From: Saccharospirillum impatiens DSM 12546
GTDB lineage: Bacteria; Pseudomonadota; Gammaproteobacteria; Pseudomonadales; Natronospirillaceae
NCBI RefSeq assembly: GCF_000423605.1
Contig: NZ_AUIH01000013.1
Location: forward strand, 46,407 to 110,406
Direction of reading: 5' to 3'
Length of the DNA: 64,000 bases
The translations under genes and the position numbers were made by a program. Below the pieces are notes generated by a model. The model was given only the letters and a program-made list of their open reading frames with translations. It had not been told where the DNA came from and searched no databases. Shown piece by piece: positions 26,377 through 35,211 of the stretch (positions are counted from its first letter, which is position 1; the number at the start of each line of letters is the position of its first letter).

Positions 26377-26937
26377 ATGAAACAAGGTTTCCTGTTCTCT
26401 GCCACTCAACAGGTGGCTTCCAAAATAGCACGTCCGACGGTGTCATTAACGCTGGCTGTTCTGCTGTCTCTGTCGGCCGGCTCCACTCTGGCTGAGAGCA
26501 AGATCTACACCTGGACCGATGCCGAAGGCACTGTTCACTACGGTGACCGCCCCCCACGAGACACCCAGTCCGAAGAAGTCAGTATTCGCGGTCAGCGCCA
26601 GGCAGCGGTTGAAGTCAGTGCCGCCCAGTTGAATGGCACCTGGTTTGGCCGTGGCCCGAACGGCGGTGAAACCCGCATTCGCATTCAGGAAAACGGCGCC
26701 ATCCGCTTCACCCAGACCCGCCCGGACCAGTCAATCTATACCTATCAGGGCATCTGGCGCCTGGAAGACCGAACGCTCAGCGTCATCACCGAGTTTATTG
26801 AAGAAGGCGGCGGTGGCACCGGCATGCAGCGGTCAGTAGAACCGGTGCAGCTCACCTATACCTTCACCTCGTTCAACCCGGAAAGCTTTACCCTGCGCAG
26901 CCAGGGCGAAGACATCAACGTAAGCCTGGTGAACTGA
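26377..26937 (+). CDS. DUF4124 domain-containing secreted protein
   Basis: 186 residues with a long signal peptide (hydrophobic TVSLTLAVLLSLSAGS, cleavage after LAE near residue 41) and an N-terminal DUF4124 domain, recognisable from IYTWTDAEGTVHYGDRPPRD. DUF4124 proteins are exported gammaproteobacterial proteins with no assigned activity. The C-terminal part (from LNGTWFGRGPNGG) looks like a small beta-rich domain with alternating hydrophobic strands, reminiscent of lipocalin-like folds; that is a guess from pattern. AAGGA precedes the ATG. Followed by a strong bidirectional terminator. Confidence 0.75.
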   Translation: MKQGFLFSATQQVASKIARPTVSLTLAVLLSLSAGSTLAESKIYTWTDAEGTVHYGDRPPRDTQSEEVSIRGQRQAAVEVSAAQLNGTWFGRGPNGGETRIRIQENGAIRFTQTRPDQSIYTYQGIWRLEDRTLSVITEFIEEGGGGTGMQRSVEPVQLTYTFTSFNPESFTLRSQGEDINVSLVN

Positions 26938-26950
26938 TCCGCAGCACACA

Positions 26951-26992
26951 CCAAAACCACACACGCCGGCTCAACGGCGTGTGTGGTTTTGG
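26951..26992. terminator. Strong bidirectional hairpin between DUF4124 gene and polB
   Basis: A perfect 18-pair stem, CCAAAACCACACACGCCG at 26951-26968 with its inverse at 26975-26992, around GCTCAA. It sits between two convergent stop codons, so it probably ends both transcripts. The T residues are inside the stem rather than a separate tail. Confidence 0.8.
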
Positions 26993-26996
26993 GCGT

Positions 26997-29321
26997 TTAA
27001 AACAACGTCATTTGTTCATCCACCAGGGCTGCGAAGTCCATTCCCAGAAAATGCAGAATGCCGTCGGCAATGGGGGCCAGCTGCTTGTCGAGGTAATGCT
27101 CGTAATCCAGCGGTGACTCAATAAACGGCTCGGGCTCTACGCCATTCAACGTCACACGATACCGGATTTCTCGCCCGCTCCACTGTGGCTGTCGTTCCTT
27201 GCGTTTCAACGCTGCCTGAACATGCGGCGGTTTCTGTTTCTCGTAGGAGGCCAGCGAGCGGCGCAACCGTCGGCGATAGGTAAGGTCGTCATCGCGCTCA
27301 CCCGCCAGCAGGGCAGCGACTTCGGCTTTAACGTAACCGGTTACGTCTTCATGCATGAACACCCGGCGGTAGAGTTCCCGCTGAAAAGTCTTGGCCAGCG
27401 GCGTCCAGTCGGATCGCACGACCTCCAGCCCCTTGAATACCAGCTCAGGCTCCCCGTCACGCACGATCATCCCCGCATAGCGCTTTTTCGAGCCTGTTTC
27501 CTGACCACGGATCGTGGGCATCAAAAAGCGGTGGTAATGGGTCTCGTATTCCATCTCAAGATGGGATTCCAGATCAAATTCATCGCGCAAGCGGGCCTGC
27601 CACCAGGTGTTCAACTGGCTGGCCAGACCCTTGCCCAGCGCGGCCGGATCCTGATGCCGGTCAACCCAGACAAACACCGAGTCGGTGTCGCCGTATATAA
27701 CCTGGTGCCCCTGTCGTTCAATGTAATCCCGGCTCTCATTGAGAATCTGGTGACCTCGCAGAGTGATTGAGCTGGCCAGGCGTGGATCAAAAAACCGGCA
27801 CAAATTGCTGCCAAGTACGCCATAGAAGGAATTCATCAGAATCTTGATCGCTTGCGACAGCGGCGCGTTGCGGGCTTTTTTGGCCTCGTCCCTGGCAATC
27901 CATAGCTGGTCAATGACGCCCGGCAGCAAGTGACCGGTGCGATGAAAACGCGCGCCCAGAAAACCTGGCACTGAATCCGGTTCGGGCCCCTCAAGACCCA
28001 GGTGCAACCCAAGGGGATCGATCAGAAAGGTGCGAATGATGCTGGGGTACAGGCTCTTGAAGTCGAGCACCAGCACGTTGTCGTAAAGGCCTGGCTTGCT
28101 GTCCATGACAAACCCGCCCGGACTGTGCTCAGTCAGTTGTTGATCACCCACGGAAGGCGCCACACGGCCGGCGCGGTGCAGCCTGGGCAGATACACATAA
28201 CTGAAAGCGGCGGCAGAAGCACCGATACGATCCAGCGAAAGCCCCGTCAGGTGCGCCCGTTCGACCAAGAAACCCCAGAGGTCTGCGGTTCTAAAAATGT
28301 CGAGCACCAGTTGGGCGTCTTCCCGGTTGTAGGTGTAGAGCGCAACCGGGTCGTCACGGTAGAGTCGCTCAATTTCACCGACACGATCATCGCTGTTGGC
28401 AATGGCTTTACCCCGGCCCAGCAAGGCGCGCGCGACCGCCTCCAGCGAATAACTCTCAAGTGACCAGGCCGCCGAGCGCAACGTGCCGGGGCCATCCACA
28501 ACCTGGCGACCCTCCAGCTCTATGCGCTGACGGCCCGATTCGCGTCCCTGCCAGCGAGCAGCTTGGCGGTCACGACCGATCGCCATGGGTATCCCCAGTT
28601 GGTCACAATGTTGCTGCAACACCCACAGATCAAAGTCGACCACCGCCCAGCCCACCAGCACGTCGGGGTCGGTGCGCTGTACGAAATCGAAGAAAGCTTC
28701 CAGTGCTGCTCGCGGCGTGGCAACCCAGTGAAAATCATCCGCCGTCTGCAGGGGTTTATCCTGCCCCCGGTCGACCACCCAGACGGCGCTGGCAGAGTCG
28801 GTAACCGCCGCAATGCTGTACAAATCCGGGGCTTTTCCGGGAACAAACCAGGCGGTTTCGATGTCCAGGGACAGGACACTCAGCACCGGTCTGGCCCGGG
28901 CCGGACGTGGGCGCTGACCATCCAGTTGCACGCCAGCCGTAATCAGCCGTTCCATCAAAAAGCGATCGGCCGGCAGTATATCGTCTTCCCAGACACGCAA
29001 CTGCTGATCCCGGCCACGGCGAACCCATTGCCGCTGAGCACTGAACTGGTGAGAGTAAACGGGCACAACGGGCTCGCCACTGAGCAGTTTCAGCTCAGCA
29101 TAACCGACCTCGGGCACTGACCCGACGGCAGACCAGACCCGGCCCCAGGCAGCGCGTTCGGCGACCGGTATAAAACAGACTGAACGCTGGTTAGCAACTT
29201 GCCAGCACTGAACCTGATCACCGGTTTTCAGCCAGTAACGCAGCTGTATACCCTGATCGTTTTCCGACCAGTGTCGGCTGAGCACAAATGCCGACGGTAA
29301 TGACTGGCTGTTCTGAGGCAT
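26997..29321 (-). CDS. polB: DNA polymerase II (family B)
   Basis: Family-B replicative-type polymerase used in restart and damage tolerance in E. coli. 774 residues, near the usual 780-790. Exonuclease motif I is LSLDIETAW (Asp153, Glu155). Polymerase motifs are DFKSLYPSIIRTF (about residue 419), KILMNSFYGVLG and YGDTDSVFVW (about 540), followed by GSKKRYAGM. All catalytic Asp residues are kept, so proofreading and polymerisation should be active. In E. coli polB is SOS-controlled, but I see no LexA box in the 43 bases between its start and the divergent gene. Confidence 0.96.
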   Translation of the reverse strand: MPQNSQSLPSAFVLSRHWSENDQGIQLRYWLKTGDQVQCWQVANQRSVCFIPVAERAAWGRVWSAVGSVPEVGYAELKLLSGEPVVPVYSHQFSAQRQWVRRGRDQQLRVWEDDILPADRFLMERLITAGVQLDGQRPRPARARPVLSVLSLDIETAWFVPGKAPDLYSIAAVTDSASAVWVVDRGQDKPLQTADDFHWVATPRAALEAFFDFVQRTDPDVLVGWAVVDFDLWVLQQHCDQLGIPMAIGRDRQAARWQGRESGRQRIELEGRQVVDGPGTLRSAAWSLESYSLEAVARALLGRGKAIANSDDRVGEIERLYRDDPVALYTYNREDAQLVLDIFRTADLWGFLVERAHLTGLSLDRIGASAAAFSYVYLPRLHRAGRVAPSVGDQQLTEHSPGGFVMDSKPGLYDNVLVLDFKSLYPSIIRTFLIDPLGLHLGLEGPEPDSVPGFLGARFHRTGHLLPGVIDQLWIARDEAKKARNAPLSQAIKILMNSFYGVLGSNLCRFFDPRLASSITLRGHQILNESRDYIERQGHQVIYGDTDSVFVWVDRHQDPAALGKGLASQLNTWWQARLRDEFDLESHLEMEYETHYHRFLMPTIRGQETGSKKRYAGMIVRDGEPELVFKGLEVVRSDWTPLAKTFQRELYRRVFMHEDVTGYVKAEVAALLAGERDDDLTYRRRLRRSLASYEKQKPPHVQAALKRKERQPQWSGREIRYRVTLNGVEPEPFIESPLDYEHYLDKQLAPIADGILHFLGMDFAALVDEQMTLF

Positions 29322-29364
29322 GGCAATTGCTATACTAACGGAAGTGACTTCGAAGGAATTGTAT

Positions 29365-30144
29365 ATGCTTTTACTGGGTGAGCGGTCGCCTGTTACCGAT
29401 CAATTGCAGGAACGCCTGAAAATTCTGGCGGACAAGCTGTTTGAAGACCGACCGGAAGGCCAGTTATTGTCGCTGGATTCCGTCAACGACCTCTACGCCA
29501 GCCACACCCGTGAGACCTTGTTCATTCTGCGCAGTGGCACACTGCAAGGGCATCAGGATGAGCGTCACTGCCTCTACTACGAGCCCGGTGATGTCGTCGG
29601 GCTGTCCGACTGTTACCAACTGCCTTCGTTTCGAATCAGCAGCGATGGGCCGGTCGAGCTTGAAGCGTACGCCGCCGACACTCTGCTCCAACACTGCCTC
29701 GAGAGTCGTCAGCGGCAATCGATCTGGACCAGCTATCTGATCTCACTGTCTGCCCTGTTCATGCACGCCTTTGGCCGCTACCTGAGCGAGGCCGAACAAC
29801 AGCCGCTAACCGGGTTTTTAAATTTTACCGCCGGTGAAACCATCATCGCCGAAGGCGACCCGGCCCACGAGGTATTTACCATACTGACCGGCCGGGCGAA
29901 GGTCACCGTCGCCGGCGCCCCGGTCGGGGAAGTACTCAAGGACGAGATATTTGGCGCCATGGCCGTGTTTACCGGCGAGCCCCGCTCAGCCACCGTAACC
30001 GCCGCAGAGCCCTGCACCGTGCTGGCCGTGCCCAAAGACCAGTTCATCTCCCTGATCAAATCTCACCCCGATACCGTACTGACTCTGATAGAAAACATGG
30101 CGCGCAACATTCAATCGCTGAACACTCAGTTGACCGACAAGTGA
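29365..30144 (+). CDS. Cyclic-nucleotide-binding-domain protein without DNA-binding domain
   Basis: 259 residues. The C-terminal part (from about GFLNFTAGETIIAEGDPAHEVF to LENMARN) is a cNMP-binding beta-roll: EGDPAHEVFTILTGRAKV, then FGAMAVFTGEPRSATVTA in the place of the phosphate-binding cassette, and a trailing helix. The N-terminal half (LDSVNDLYASHTRETLFILR and GDVVGLSDCYQLP) looks like a second, more degenerate domain of the same fold. There is no helix-turn-helix, so it is not a CRP-type regulator but may sense a nucleotide or act as a regulatory subunit. I took the ATG at 29365 with GAAGGA upstream; a longer frame starts inside the polB start region. Divergent from polB. Confidence 0.7.
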   Translation: MLLLGERSPVTDQLQERLKILADKLFEDRPEGQLLSLDSVNDLYASHTRETLFILRSGTLQGHQDERHCLYYEPGDVVGLSDCYQLPSFRISSDGPVELEAYAADTLLQHCLESRQRQSIWTSYLISLSALFMHAFGRYLSEAEQQPLTGFLNFTAGETIIAEGDPAHEVFTILTGRAKVTVAGAPVGEVLKDEIFGAMAVFTGEPRSATVTAAEPCTVLAVPKDQFISLIKSHPDTVLTLIENMARNIQSLNTQLTDK

Positions 30145-30786
30145 CCTCTTGGCGGTGAGCCCTCCTGGGCCAAGAGGTGCAAACCCAGGAAGCCACTGAC
30201 ACCAACCTCCGTCAATCGCTTGATTCACCGGCCAGGTGTCTCCTCTGCGTCGCCCACAGATGACCTCACAGACACAACTCAATAGAGCCAGTTGCAAACG
30301 CAGAGGTGACCTGTGTAGTCAATTTCCTACACAGGGTGTCACTGATGACGCCTTTCTCTCACACCCTGGCCTCTGCATAATGCACTCATTGCTCAGGACG
30401 AGCTAGGGTACATCGGATGCACCCGGTGCAGGACGCCAAGACCACATACTGGTTTTCAGAACCTGTTTCCGGTTTTTAAAACCTGAAGTAAGGTTTTACA
30501 GACCTGAATGCAGTACCCAAAGGACTCCTCAGTGGGCAGCTGAGTCGGCCAAGGCAGGCTGTTTCCCTACCCGGTTACCCTTCATCCGAGATGGGAACGG
30601 TTTTGCCTCCAGGCTGGTGAAGCCGCGACTTGTCGCATCGGCTGGCCACCGACCTGTTGCCCGCAACCCGACCTGAACTTAGCACCCTTTCTCAACCTAC
30701 TCAGACTCAGGGCCTTAGAACCGCTGGCTTGACTTCCTTCCCGTGTGCCCCATCCTCATACGATCATCTGCACACATCGAGCACTC
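30145..30786. other. 640-bp non-coding region upstream of selO
   Basis: No gene supported. Contains a long imperfect hairpin (30306-30342, arms GTGAC/CTGTGTAG and CTACACAG/GTCAC) and three tandem GGTTTT palindromes (30451-30506). The segment from 30540 to 30720 is rich in short inverted repeats and could be a structured leader or a small RNA. I compared it by eye with 4.5S, RNase P, 6S and cobalamin-riboswitch consensus sequences and found none. Confidence 0.5.
30451..30506. promoter_or_regulatory. Three tandem palindromes, probable operator cluster
   Basis: GGTTTTCAGAACCTG (30451), GGTTTTTAAAACCTG (30471) and GGTTTTACAGACCTG (30492) repeat every 20-21 bases, two helical turns. Each is an inverted repeat centred on its A/T middle; the second is perfect. 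This is what tandem binding sites for a dimeric regulator look like. The regulator is unknown. Confidence 0.6.
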
Positions 30787-32232
30787 ATGTCTGACGACGT
30801 TGCAACCACCGCTCATTTTGAGAACCGCTATCAGCGAGAACTGCCCGACACCTATGCCCGGGTTTCACCGACTCCCTTGAAGAACCCTCGCTGGGTGGCC
30901 TGGAACAGTGCCCTGGCGCATGATCTGAATTGGCCACACCCGCCGGATAACGATTTACTGCACGCCTTTGCTGGCCATGGCCTGCTCGAAGGTACCAAGC
31001 CCATCGCCCAAAAATACGCCGGCCACCAGTTTGGTGCCTTCAACCCCGATCTCGGTGACGGTCGTGGACTCCTGCTGGGCGAGTGGAACGATGGCCAGGG
31101 CCAGCACTGGGATTTTCACCTGAAAGGCGCCGGTAAAACTCCGTTCAGCCGGTTTGGTGATGGCCGGGCGGTATTGCGGTCGTCCATCCGCGAATATCTG
31201 GGCAGTGAAGCCCTGCATGGGCTGGGTATTCCGACCACCCGGGCACTGGCGCTGGTGGGGTCTGATGAACCGGTCATGCGCGAACGACTTGAACACGGAG
31301 CCATGCTGCTGCGCATCGCCAAAACACACATCCGATTCGGCCATTTCGAATGGTTTGCCTTCAGCGGCCAAACCGGGAAACTGGAGCAATTGCTGAATTT
31401 TTGCGTGACACACCTGTTTACCGACTGCAGCCGTCAACCAGACCCGGCCGCGGCTCTGTTTGACGCCGTTACCGTGCGCACGGCGCACCTGATCGCCCAT
31501 TGGATGAGTACCGGTTTTTGTCATGGGGTGATGAACACCGACAACATGAGCATCATCGGCGATACCTTCGATTACGGCCCCTACGCCTTCCTCGATGCCA
31601 TGCAGCCTGGCTTTATCTGCAACCACACCGACACCAGCGGTCGTTATGCCTACAACAGGCAACCCGATGTCGCGTTCTGGAACCTGCAATGCCTGGCTCA
31701 GGCACTGGCCGGTATTGCCGATCAATCGGCCTTGCGTGACAGCCTGAGCCGCTTTGCCAAACACTATAACGAACGGTTTCTGGAATTAATGGGCGCCCGC
31801 CTGGGTCTGGCAACAGTCATGGACGAAGACCAGTCACTGATTCGCGACTGGATGCAACTGGCCAGCGATGAAACGGTAGACTTTCACCGGCCGCTGCGCG
31901 CCCTGGCGGAGACGGAAGCGTCCGACTGGGCCACCCTCGACGACGACTACGTCGACCGCGACCGTTTCCGCCGTTTTCGCCAGGCCCTGGCTGAACGCCG
32001 ACAGCAAGAGCCCGGCGGCCAAACCCTGGCGCTGGCCAGCAACCCTGTCTCAATACTGCGCACTCACCATGTACAAGCCGTCATCGACGCCTGCGAGCAA
32101 GGCGATGATTCACTGCTGCACAGTTACCTCGCGGCCCTGCAGTCTCCGTTTGACGCACGGGTAGAATGGCAGCGCTGGCGTCAATTGCCGCCGCCAGACT
32201 ATCAGGCGCAACCGCTCAGTTGTAGCAGTTAG
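30787..32232 (+). CDS. selO: Protein adenylyltransferase SelO (YdiU family)
   Basis: Pseudokinase-fold enzyme that transfers AMP from ATP to Ser, Thr or Tyr of target proteins. 481 residues from ATG 30787 (MSDDVATTAHFENRY). Diagnostic segments include YAGHQFGAFNPDLGDGRG, LKGAGKTPFSRFGDGRAVLR, SSIREYLGSEALHGLGIPTT and HGVMNTDNMSIIGDTFDYGP, where Asn and Asp of NTDN bind the metal, and FLDAMQPGF. The C-terminus ends SCSS; eukaryotic homologues have selenocysteine near this end, while this has ordinary Cys. In E. coli SelO links to oxidative stress. Upstream lies a long non-coding region with an operator-like cluster. Confidence 0.95.
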   Translation: MSDDVATTAHFENRYQRELPDTYARVSPTPLKNPRWVAWNSALAHDLNWPHPPDNDLLHAFAGHGLLEGTKPIAQKYAGHQFGAFNPDLGDGRGLLLGEWNDGQGQHWDFHLKGAGKTPFSRFGDGRAVLRSSIREYLGSEALHGLGIPTTRALALVGSDEPVMRERLEHGAMLLRIAKTHIRFGHFEWFAFSGQTGKLEQLLNFCVTHLFTDCSRQPDPAAALFDAVTVRTAHLIAHWMSTGFCHGVMNTDNMSIIGDTFDYGPYAFLDAMQPGFICNHTDTSGRYAYNRQPDVAFWNLQCLAQALAGIADQSALRDSLSRFAKHYNERFLELMGARLGLATVMDEDQSLIRDWMQLASDETVDFHRPLRALAETEASDWATLDDDYVDRDRFRRFRQALAERRQQEPGGQTLALASNPVSILRTHHVQAVIDACEQGDDSLLHSYLAALQSPFDARVEWQRWRQLPPPDYQAQPLSCSS

Positions 32233-32431
32233 GAGGCCATACTCACGGCAGGGTGCTACTTGCCCGCCTGTACCAGCGTGAAGTTCATCACAAAGCCAGT
32301 AATTCTTGGCCAACAAAAAGACCTGCCTGTATGGAAATCACCGTGCCATCGCATTATGGTTGCCGCGATTGAGCCGATTGCGGCTCAACCGATTATCAAT
32401 GGATACCCACCACACCGATAAGGAGATCGTC

Positions 32432-32875
32432 GTGACCAATACTCATGATGTCATCGCATTTAACTATGGCCCAAAAGTAGGTAGCGGAGCCAGAATTCAG
32501 CTTGGTCTGAGCCTGAGTCTATGCTTCATACTGCTCATAATGTTGTTGTTTCGTATACCGGTATACCCGCTGCTTGCAGCCGCCATCATACTAATGACAA
32601 AGGCACTGCTCATCCTCGGTCAGGAAAACACCCCCATTTGCTCCATTGGAAACAAGGCGCTTGAATTCAAGAACCCGAACCCTTTGGGTATTTTACAGCT
32701 CATCCCCCTGGACAGCATTCTCTCGGTCGATCGGGGAAAAAGACGAATCGCCGTGAAATCTACTTACCAGCCTAATCCAATCTACTTGCCACTTCGATTA
32801 TTCAAACCAGAACAAATCGACGACCTACAGGCCACGCTCAATCAATATGCAGTGACAAAGGAGGGCCTTATATGA
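32432..32875 (+). CDS. Small membrane protein, possible bacterial PH-domain type
   Basis: 147 residues, GTG start at 32432 backed by AAGGAG seven bases upstream. Two adjacent hydrophobic segments (residues about 21-40 and 44-60) form a hairpin, followed by a cytoplasmic-looking domain that contains ALEFKNPNPLGILQLIPLDS and ILSVDRGKRRIAVKS. The pattern of a helical hairpin and then strands with 'I-P-L-D-S-I-x-x-V' resembles YdbS/bPH2 proteins, though I cannot confirm it. It overlaps the next gene by four bases. The pair is AT-richer than its neighbours and may be acquired. Function unknown. Confidence 0.65.
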   Translation: MTNTHDVIAFNYGPKVGSGARIQLGLSLSLCFILLIMLLFRIPVYPLLAAAIILMTKALLILGQENTPICSIGNKALEFKNPNPLGILQLIPLDSILSVDRGKRRIAVKSTYQPNPIYLPLRLFKPEQIDDLQATLNQYAVTKEGLI

Positions 32876-33171
32876 AACCTGGTATCAGCTTGGTGTTTGT
32901 TTCATTTGCTCTGGAACTGGTTTCGGCCTATTTCATTCTGTTCTACCGAGTGTTGCCATCTGACTTTGAGCTCATCTTGCTATTTTTGATTATGGTGAGA
33001 TTACTCGGCTTGCTTATGATGCTTACACCATTGAAAGAGACAGGCGCATACATGACATTTCTATTGTCCATTCCCTTTGTTCCACTCGGGTTTATTGGCA
33101 TGCTGGGTGCGCGACATTCGTTGAATTACCTTAAACGGAAAGAGTTCGAGCAGATATTATATGACCGCTAA
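32872..33171 (+). CDS. Small hypothetical membrane protein
   Basis: 99 residues, nearly all hydrophobic, with three predicted membrane segments (about 5-25, 30-52 and 58-80) and a basic C-terminal tail LNYLKRKEFEQILYDR. Not recognised. It overlaps the preceding gene by ATGA, so the two proteins are made together and may interact. AT-rich like its partner. A hairpin terminator follows at 33231-33265. Confidence 0.6.
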   Translation: MKPGISLVFVSFALELVSAYFILFYRVLPSDFELILLFLIMVRLLGLLMMLTPLKETGAYMTFLLSIPFVPLGFIGMLGARHSLNYLKRKEFEQILYDR

Positions 33172-33230
33172 CCTCACAGGCTAACCAATCCGGGCCTGAG
33201 CCGAACGATTTGACGAGTCAAAGGAGCCAA

Positions 33231-33265
33231 CACCTACACGCCAACAGACCCATTGGCGTGTGGTG
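33231..33265. terminator. Hairpin between convergent small membrane gene and chemoreceptor gene
   Basis: ACACGCCAA-CAGACCCA-TTGGCGTGT with extra pairs outside (CACCT/TGGTG). A second small hairpin, GCTACA-TCTC-TGTAGC, lies at 33291-33307. No long T-run, but the convergent position suits termination. Confidence 0.5.
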
Positions 33266-33314
33266 AACCGGAGCATACAACCAGCCGTTGTCGCTACATC
33301 TCTGTAGCAACCCA

Positions 33315-34925
33315 CTAAACTTTGAACCGACCCACGACATCACTCAGTTCATCGGTACGGTGCTTGAGGTTTTCGGCCAGCTCACTCAAGTTACGCGATT
33401 GATCGGAACTGCGGCTTGAGTAATCGGAGATCATCTGGAGGTTCTTATTGATTTCCTCAACCACGTGGGTTTGCTCTTCCGTCGCCGTGGCAATCTGCAT
33501 CGACATATCAGTGATTTGAGAAATAGCCCCTTCGATCGAACTGAACGAGTCGGCAGCTCCGGCAACATCCGTTACTGTTTTGTCGAGCACTTCAATGCCA
33601 CTTTTCATGGCCCCTACCGCATCATCGACTCCGCTTTGCAGAGTTTCAATTCGTTTTTGAATGTCTTCCGTCGATTGCTGGGTCTTGCTTGCCAGTGCCC
33701 GAACCTCATCCGCTACCACGGCAAAGCCGCGGCCCTGTTCACCGGCACGTGCCGCTTCAATAGCCGCATTCAGTGCCAACAGGTTTGTTTGCTCGGCGAT
33801 GCCACGAATGACATCCAACACAGACGCAATGCTGACCGCTTCGTCTGCCAGTCGACCGACTGCCTCCGATGACCGGTTCAAGCGTTCCGATAGCTCTGCC
33901 ACCCGTTCATTTGCCTTCTGCGATACCTTGGTGCCCTGGCCCACCGATTGCTGTGCATCATTCGCCGCATCAGCTCCGGAGTTCGAGTTATTGGCAATTT
34001 CACGCGCCGCACCGTGCATCTCTTCGACCGCCGTAACCACCTGATCCACCGTCTGGTGCTGTTCATCCGCCAATTGAATGTTACCGGATGCAGCCTCTCG
34101 CAGCGATGCAGCACCTTGTTCAAGGTGGACATTGACCTCCTTAACCACCGAAATCGATTTTTGCAGTTTTTCGATCACGGCATTAAAGGCATCAGCAAGT
34201 TGCCCGAGTTCATCCTGTGAACGCGCTGTTAGGCGAGCGGTCAAGTCACCTTCTCCCTGGGCGATATCGTTCATTTTGTCGCGCAGCAGTTCAATGGGTC
34301 GCACCAGCATCATGGGTAAAGTAATACCGATCACCACAAAAAAAACGACCAGTATGCCTACCTGAACGAGCTGAAAGCTGGTTTGTTGAGTCAAGGTTTC
34401 AGAGGCGTCTGACGCAGCATCTTTGGCCAATTGATCAAGGCGCTCTCCCAGTGCATTCAACGAATCTCTGGGTGCATCAAACAATGCAAGATCATCCTGC
34501 ATATTAGCGCTGGCGATCACCTGATCAGAATGAGCCAGCCAAGCCTGCATTTGCGCGCGGTATCGCGATGCGGTATTCGGTTCAAGCAATTCACCCATCA
34601 TCTGAATCGCATTGAGACCGCGATCCAGTGCTTGCTGATAGTTGTCGAGCCTGTCCGTATTTAACGATTCCAACGTCTCAGGATCACTGTTAGCAGCCAA
34701 TTCCACGTAACTGCGCATGGCAACCAGCGCCTGGTAAAGATCCCTGTCAGCATTCAAGGCCGCTGATATGGCCGGAAAATACTGCTGATCGAACGATGCC
34801 ACTTCAGACTCTATAGAGTTCATAGCCCGGTAGGACTGAATCGACATCCAGAAAATGAACAATGCAAGAACTAACAGGGGCAGGCGGATTTTATTCTTTA
34901 GTGACCAATGCTTAAACGATTTCAT
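33315..34925 (-). CDS. Methyl-accepting chemotaxis protein
   Basis: Inner-membrane chemoreceptor, 536 residues from ATG 34925. First transmembrane helix near residues 11-31 ([19 protein letters not shown]), a periplasmic four-helix-bundle sensor of about 155 residues, second helix near 188-212 ([20 protein letters not shown]), a HAMP domain ([20 protein letters not shown]), then the signalling domain with the invariant hairpin tip [20 protein letters not shown] that binds CheA/CheW. No C-terminal CheR-binding pentapeptide. The ligand is unknown. A FliA-like promoter lies upstream (35070-35096). It is alone; no che genes are near. Confidence 0.94.
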   Translation of the reverse strand: MKSFKHWSLKNKIRLPLLVLALFIFWMSIQSYRAMNSIESEVASFDQQYFPAISAALNADRDLYQALVAMRSYVELAANSDPETLESLNTDRLDNYQQALDRGLNAIQMMGELLEPNTASRYRAQMQAWLAHSDQVIASANMQDDLALFDAPRDSLNALGERLDQLAKDAASDASETLTQQTSFQLVQVGILVVFFVVIGITLPMMLVRPIELLRDKMNDIAQGEGDLTARLTARSQDELGQLADAFNAVIEKLQKSISVVKEVNVHLEQGAASLREAASGNIQLADEQHQTVDQVVTAVEEMHGAAREIANNSNSGADAANDAQQSVGQGTKVSQKANERVAELSERLNRSSEAVGRLADEAVSIASVLDVIRGIAEQTNLLALNAAIEAARAGEQGRGFAVVADEVRALASKTQQSTEDIQKRIETLQSGVDDAVGAMKSGIEVLDKTVTDVAGAADSFSSIEGAISQITDMSMQIATATEEQTHVVEEINKNLQMISDYSSRSSDQSRNLSELAENLKHRTDELSDVVGRFKV

Positions 34926-35069
34926 GCAACGCTCTCTCATCCAGATAGAATCAAGCGTCTCGTGCTTATCCATAAACACGGCCCAACGCATACTCATACG
35001 CCGACTAACGCAAGCATCGTCCACACAACCCCTACCCTGGGGCGGTATCAGGTAATAGTCTAGTTCAGG

Positions 35070-35096
35070 ATATCGGACAGATTAGAGAAGACTAAA
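35070..35096 (-). promoter_or_regulatory. Candidate sigma-28 (FliA) promoter of the chemoreceptor gene
   Basis: On the minus strand, TTTAGTCT, eleven bases, then TCCGATAT, compared with the FliA consensus TAAAGTTT-N11-GCCGATAA: five of eight and six of eight matches at exact spacing. Sigma-28 commonly drives chemoreceptor genes. The leader would be about 138 bases. Confidence 0.4.
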
Positions 35097-35177
35097 GAAA
35101 AGAACGTAAAAAAGAATTGGGCCACTGCGTTCGTTAATGTAAAACGAAAGCCGGTTTACCGGCGGGGAAAGCATAGC

Positions 35178-35198
35178 GAGCCCGCCGGAAGCGGGCTC
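35178..35198 (-). terminator. Hairpin after the first acyl-CoA dehydrogenase gene
   Basis: GAGCCCGC-CGGAA-GCGGGCTC, 14 bases beyond the stop. A near-identical GC stem follows the paralogous gene at 37227, so the 3' ends of both genes share a terminator type. Confidence 0.65.
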
Positions 35199-35211
35199 GG
35201 GCAGTACAACG

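Noticed and set aside
29280..29365. LexA box for polB
   Set aside because: No CTG-N10-CAG with the expected T/A pattern in the divergent gap.
30145..30786. RNase P RNA, 6S RNA, 4.5S RNA or cobalamin riboswitch before selO
   Set aside because: None of the conserved core sequences of these RNAs was found on either strand by eye.
30955..31764. 269-codon open frame on the minus strand
   Set aside because: Antisense to selO, whose motifs are complete.
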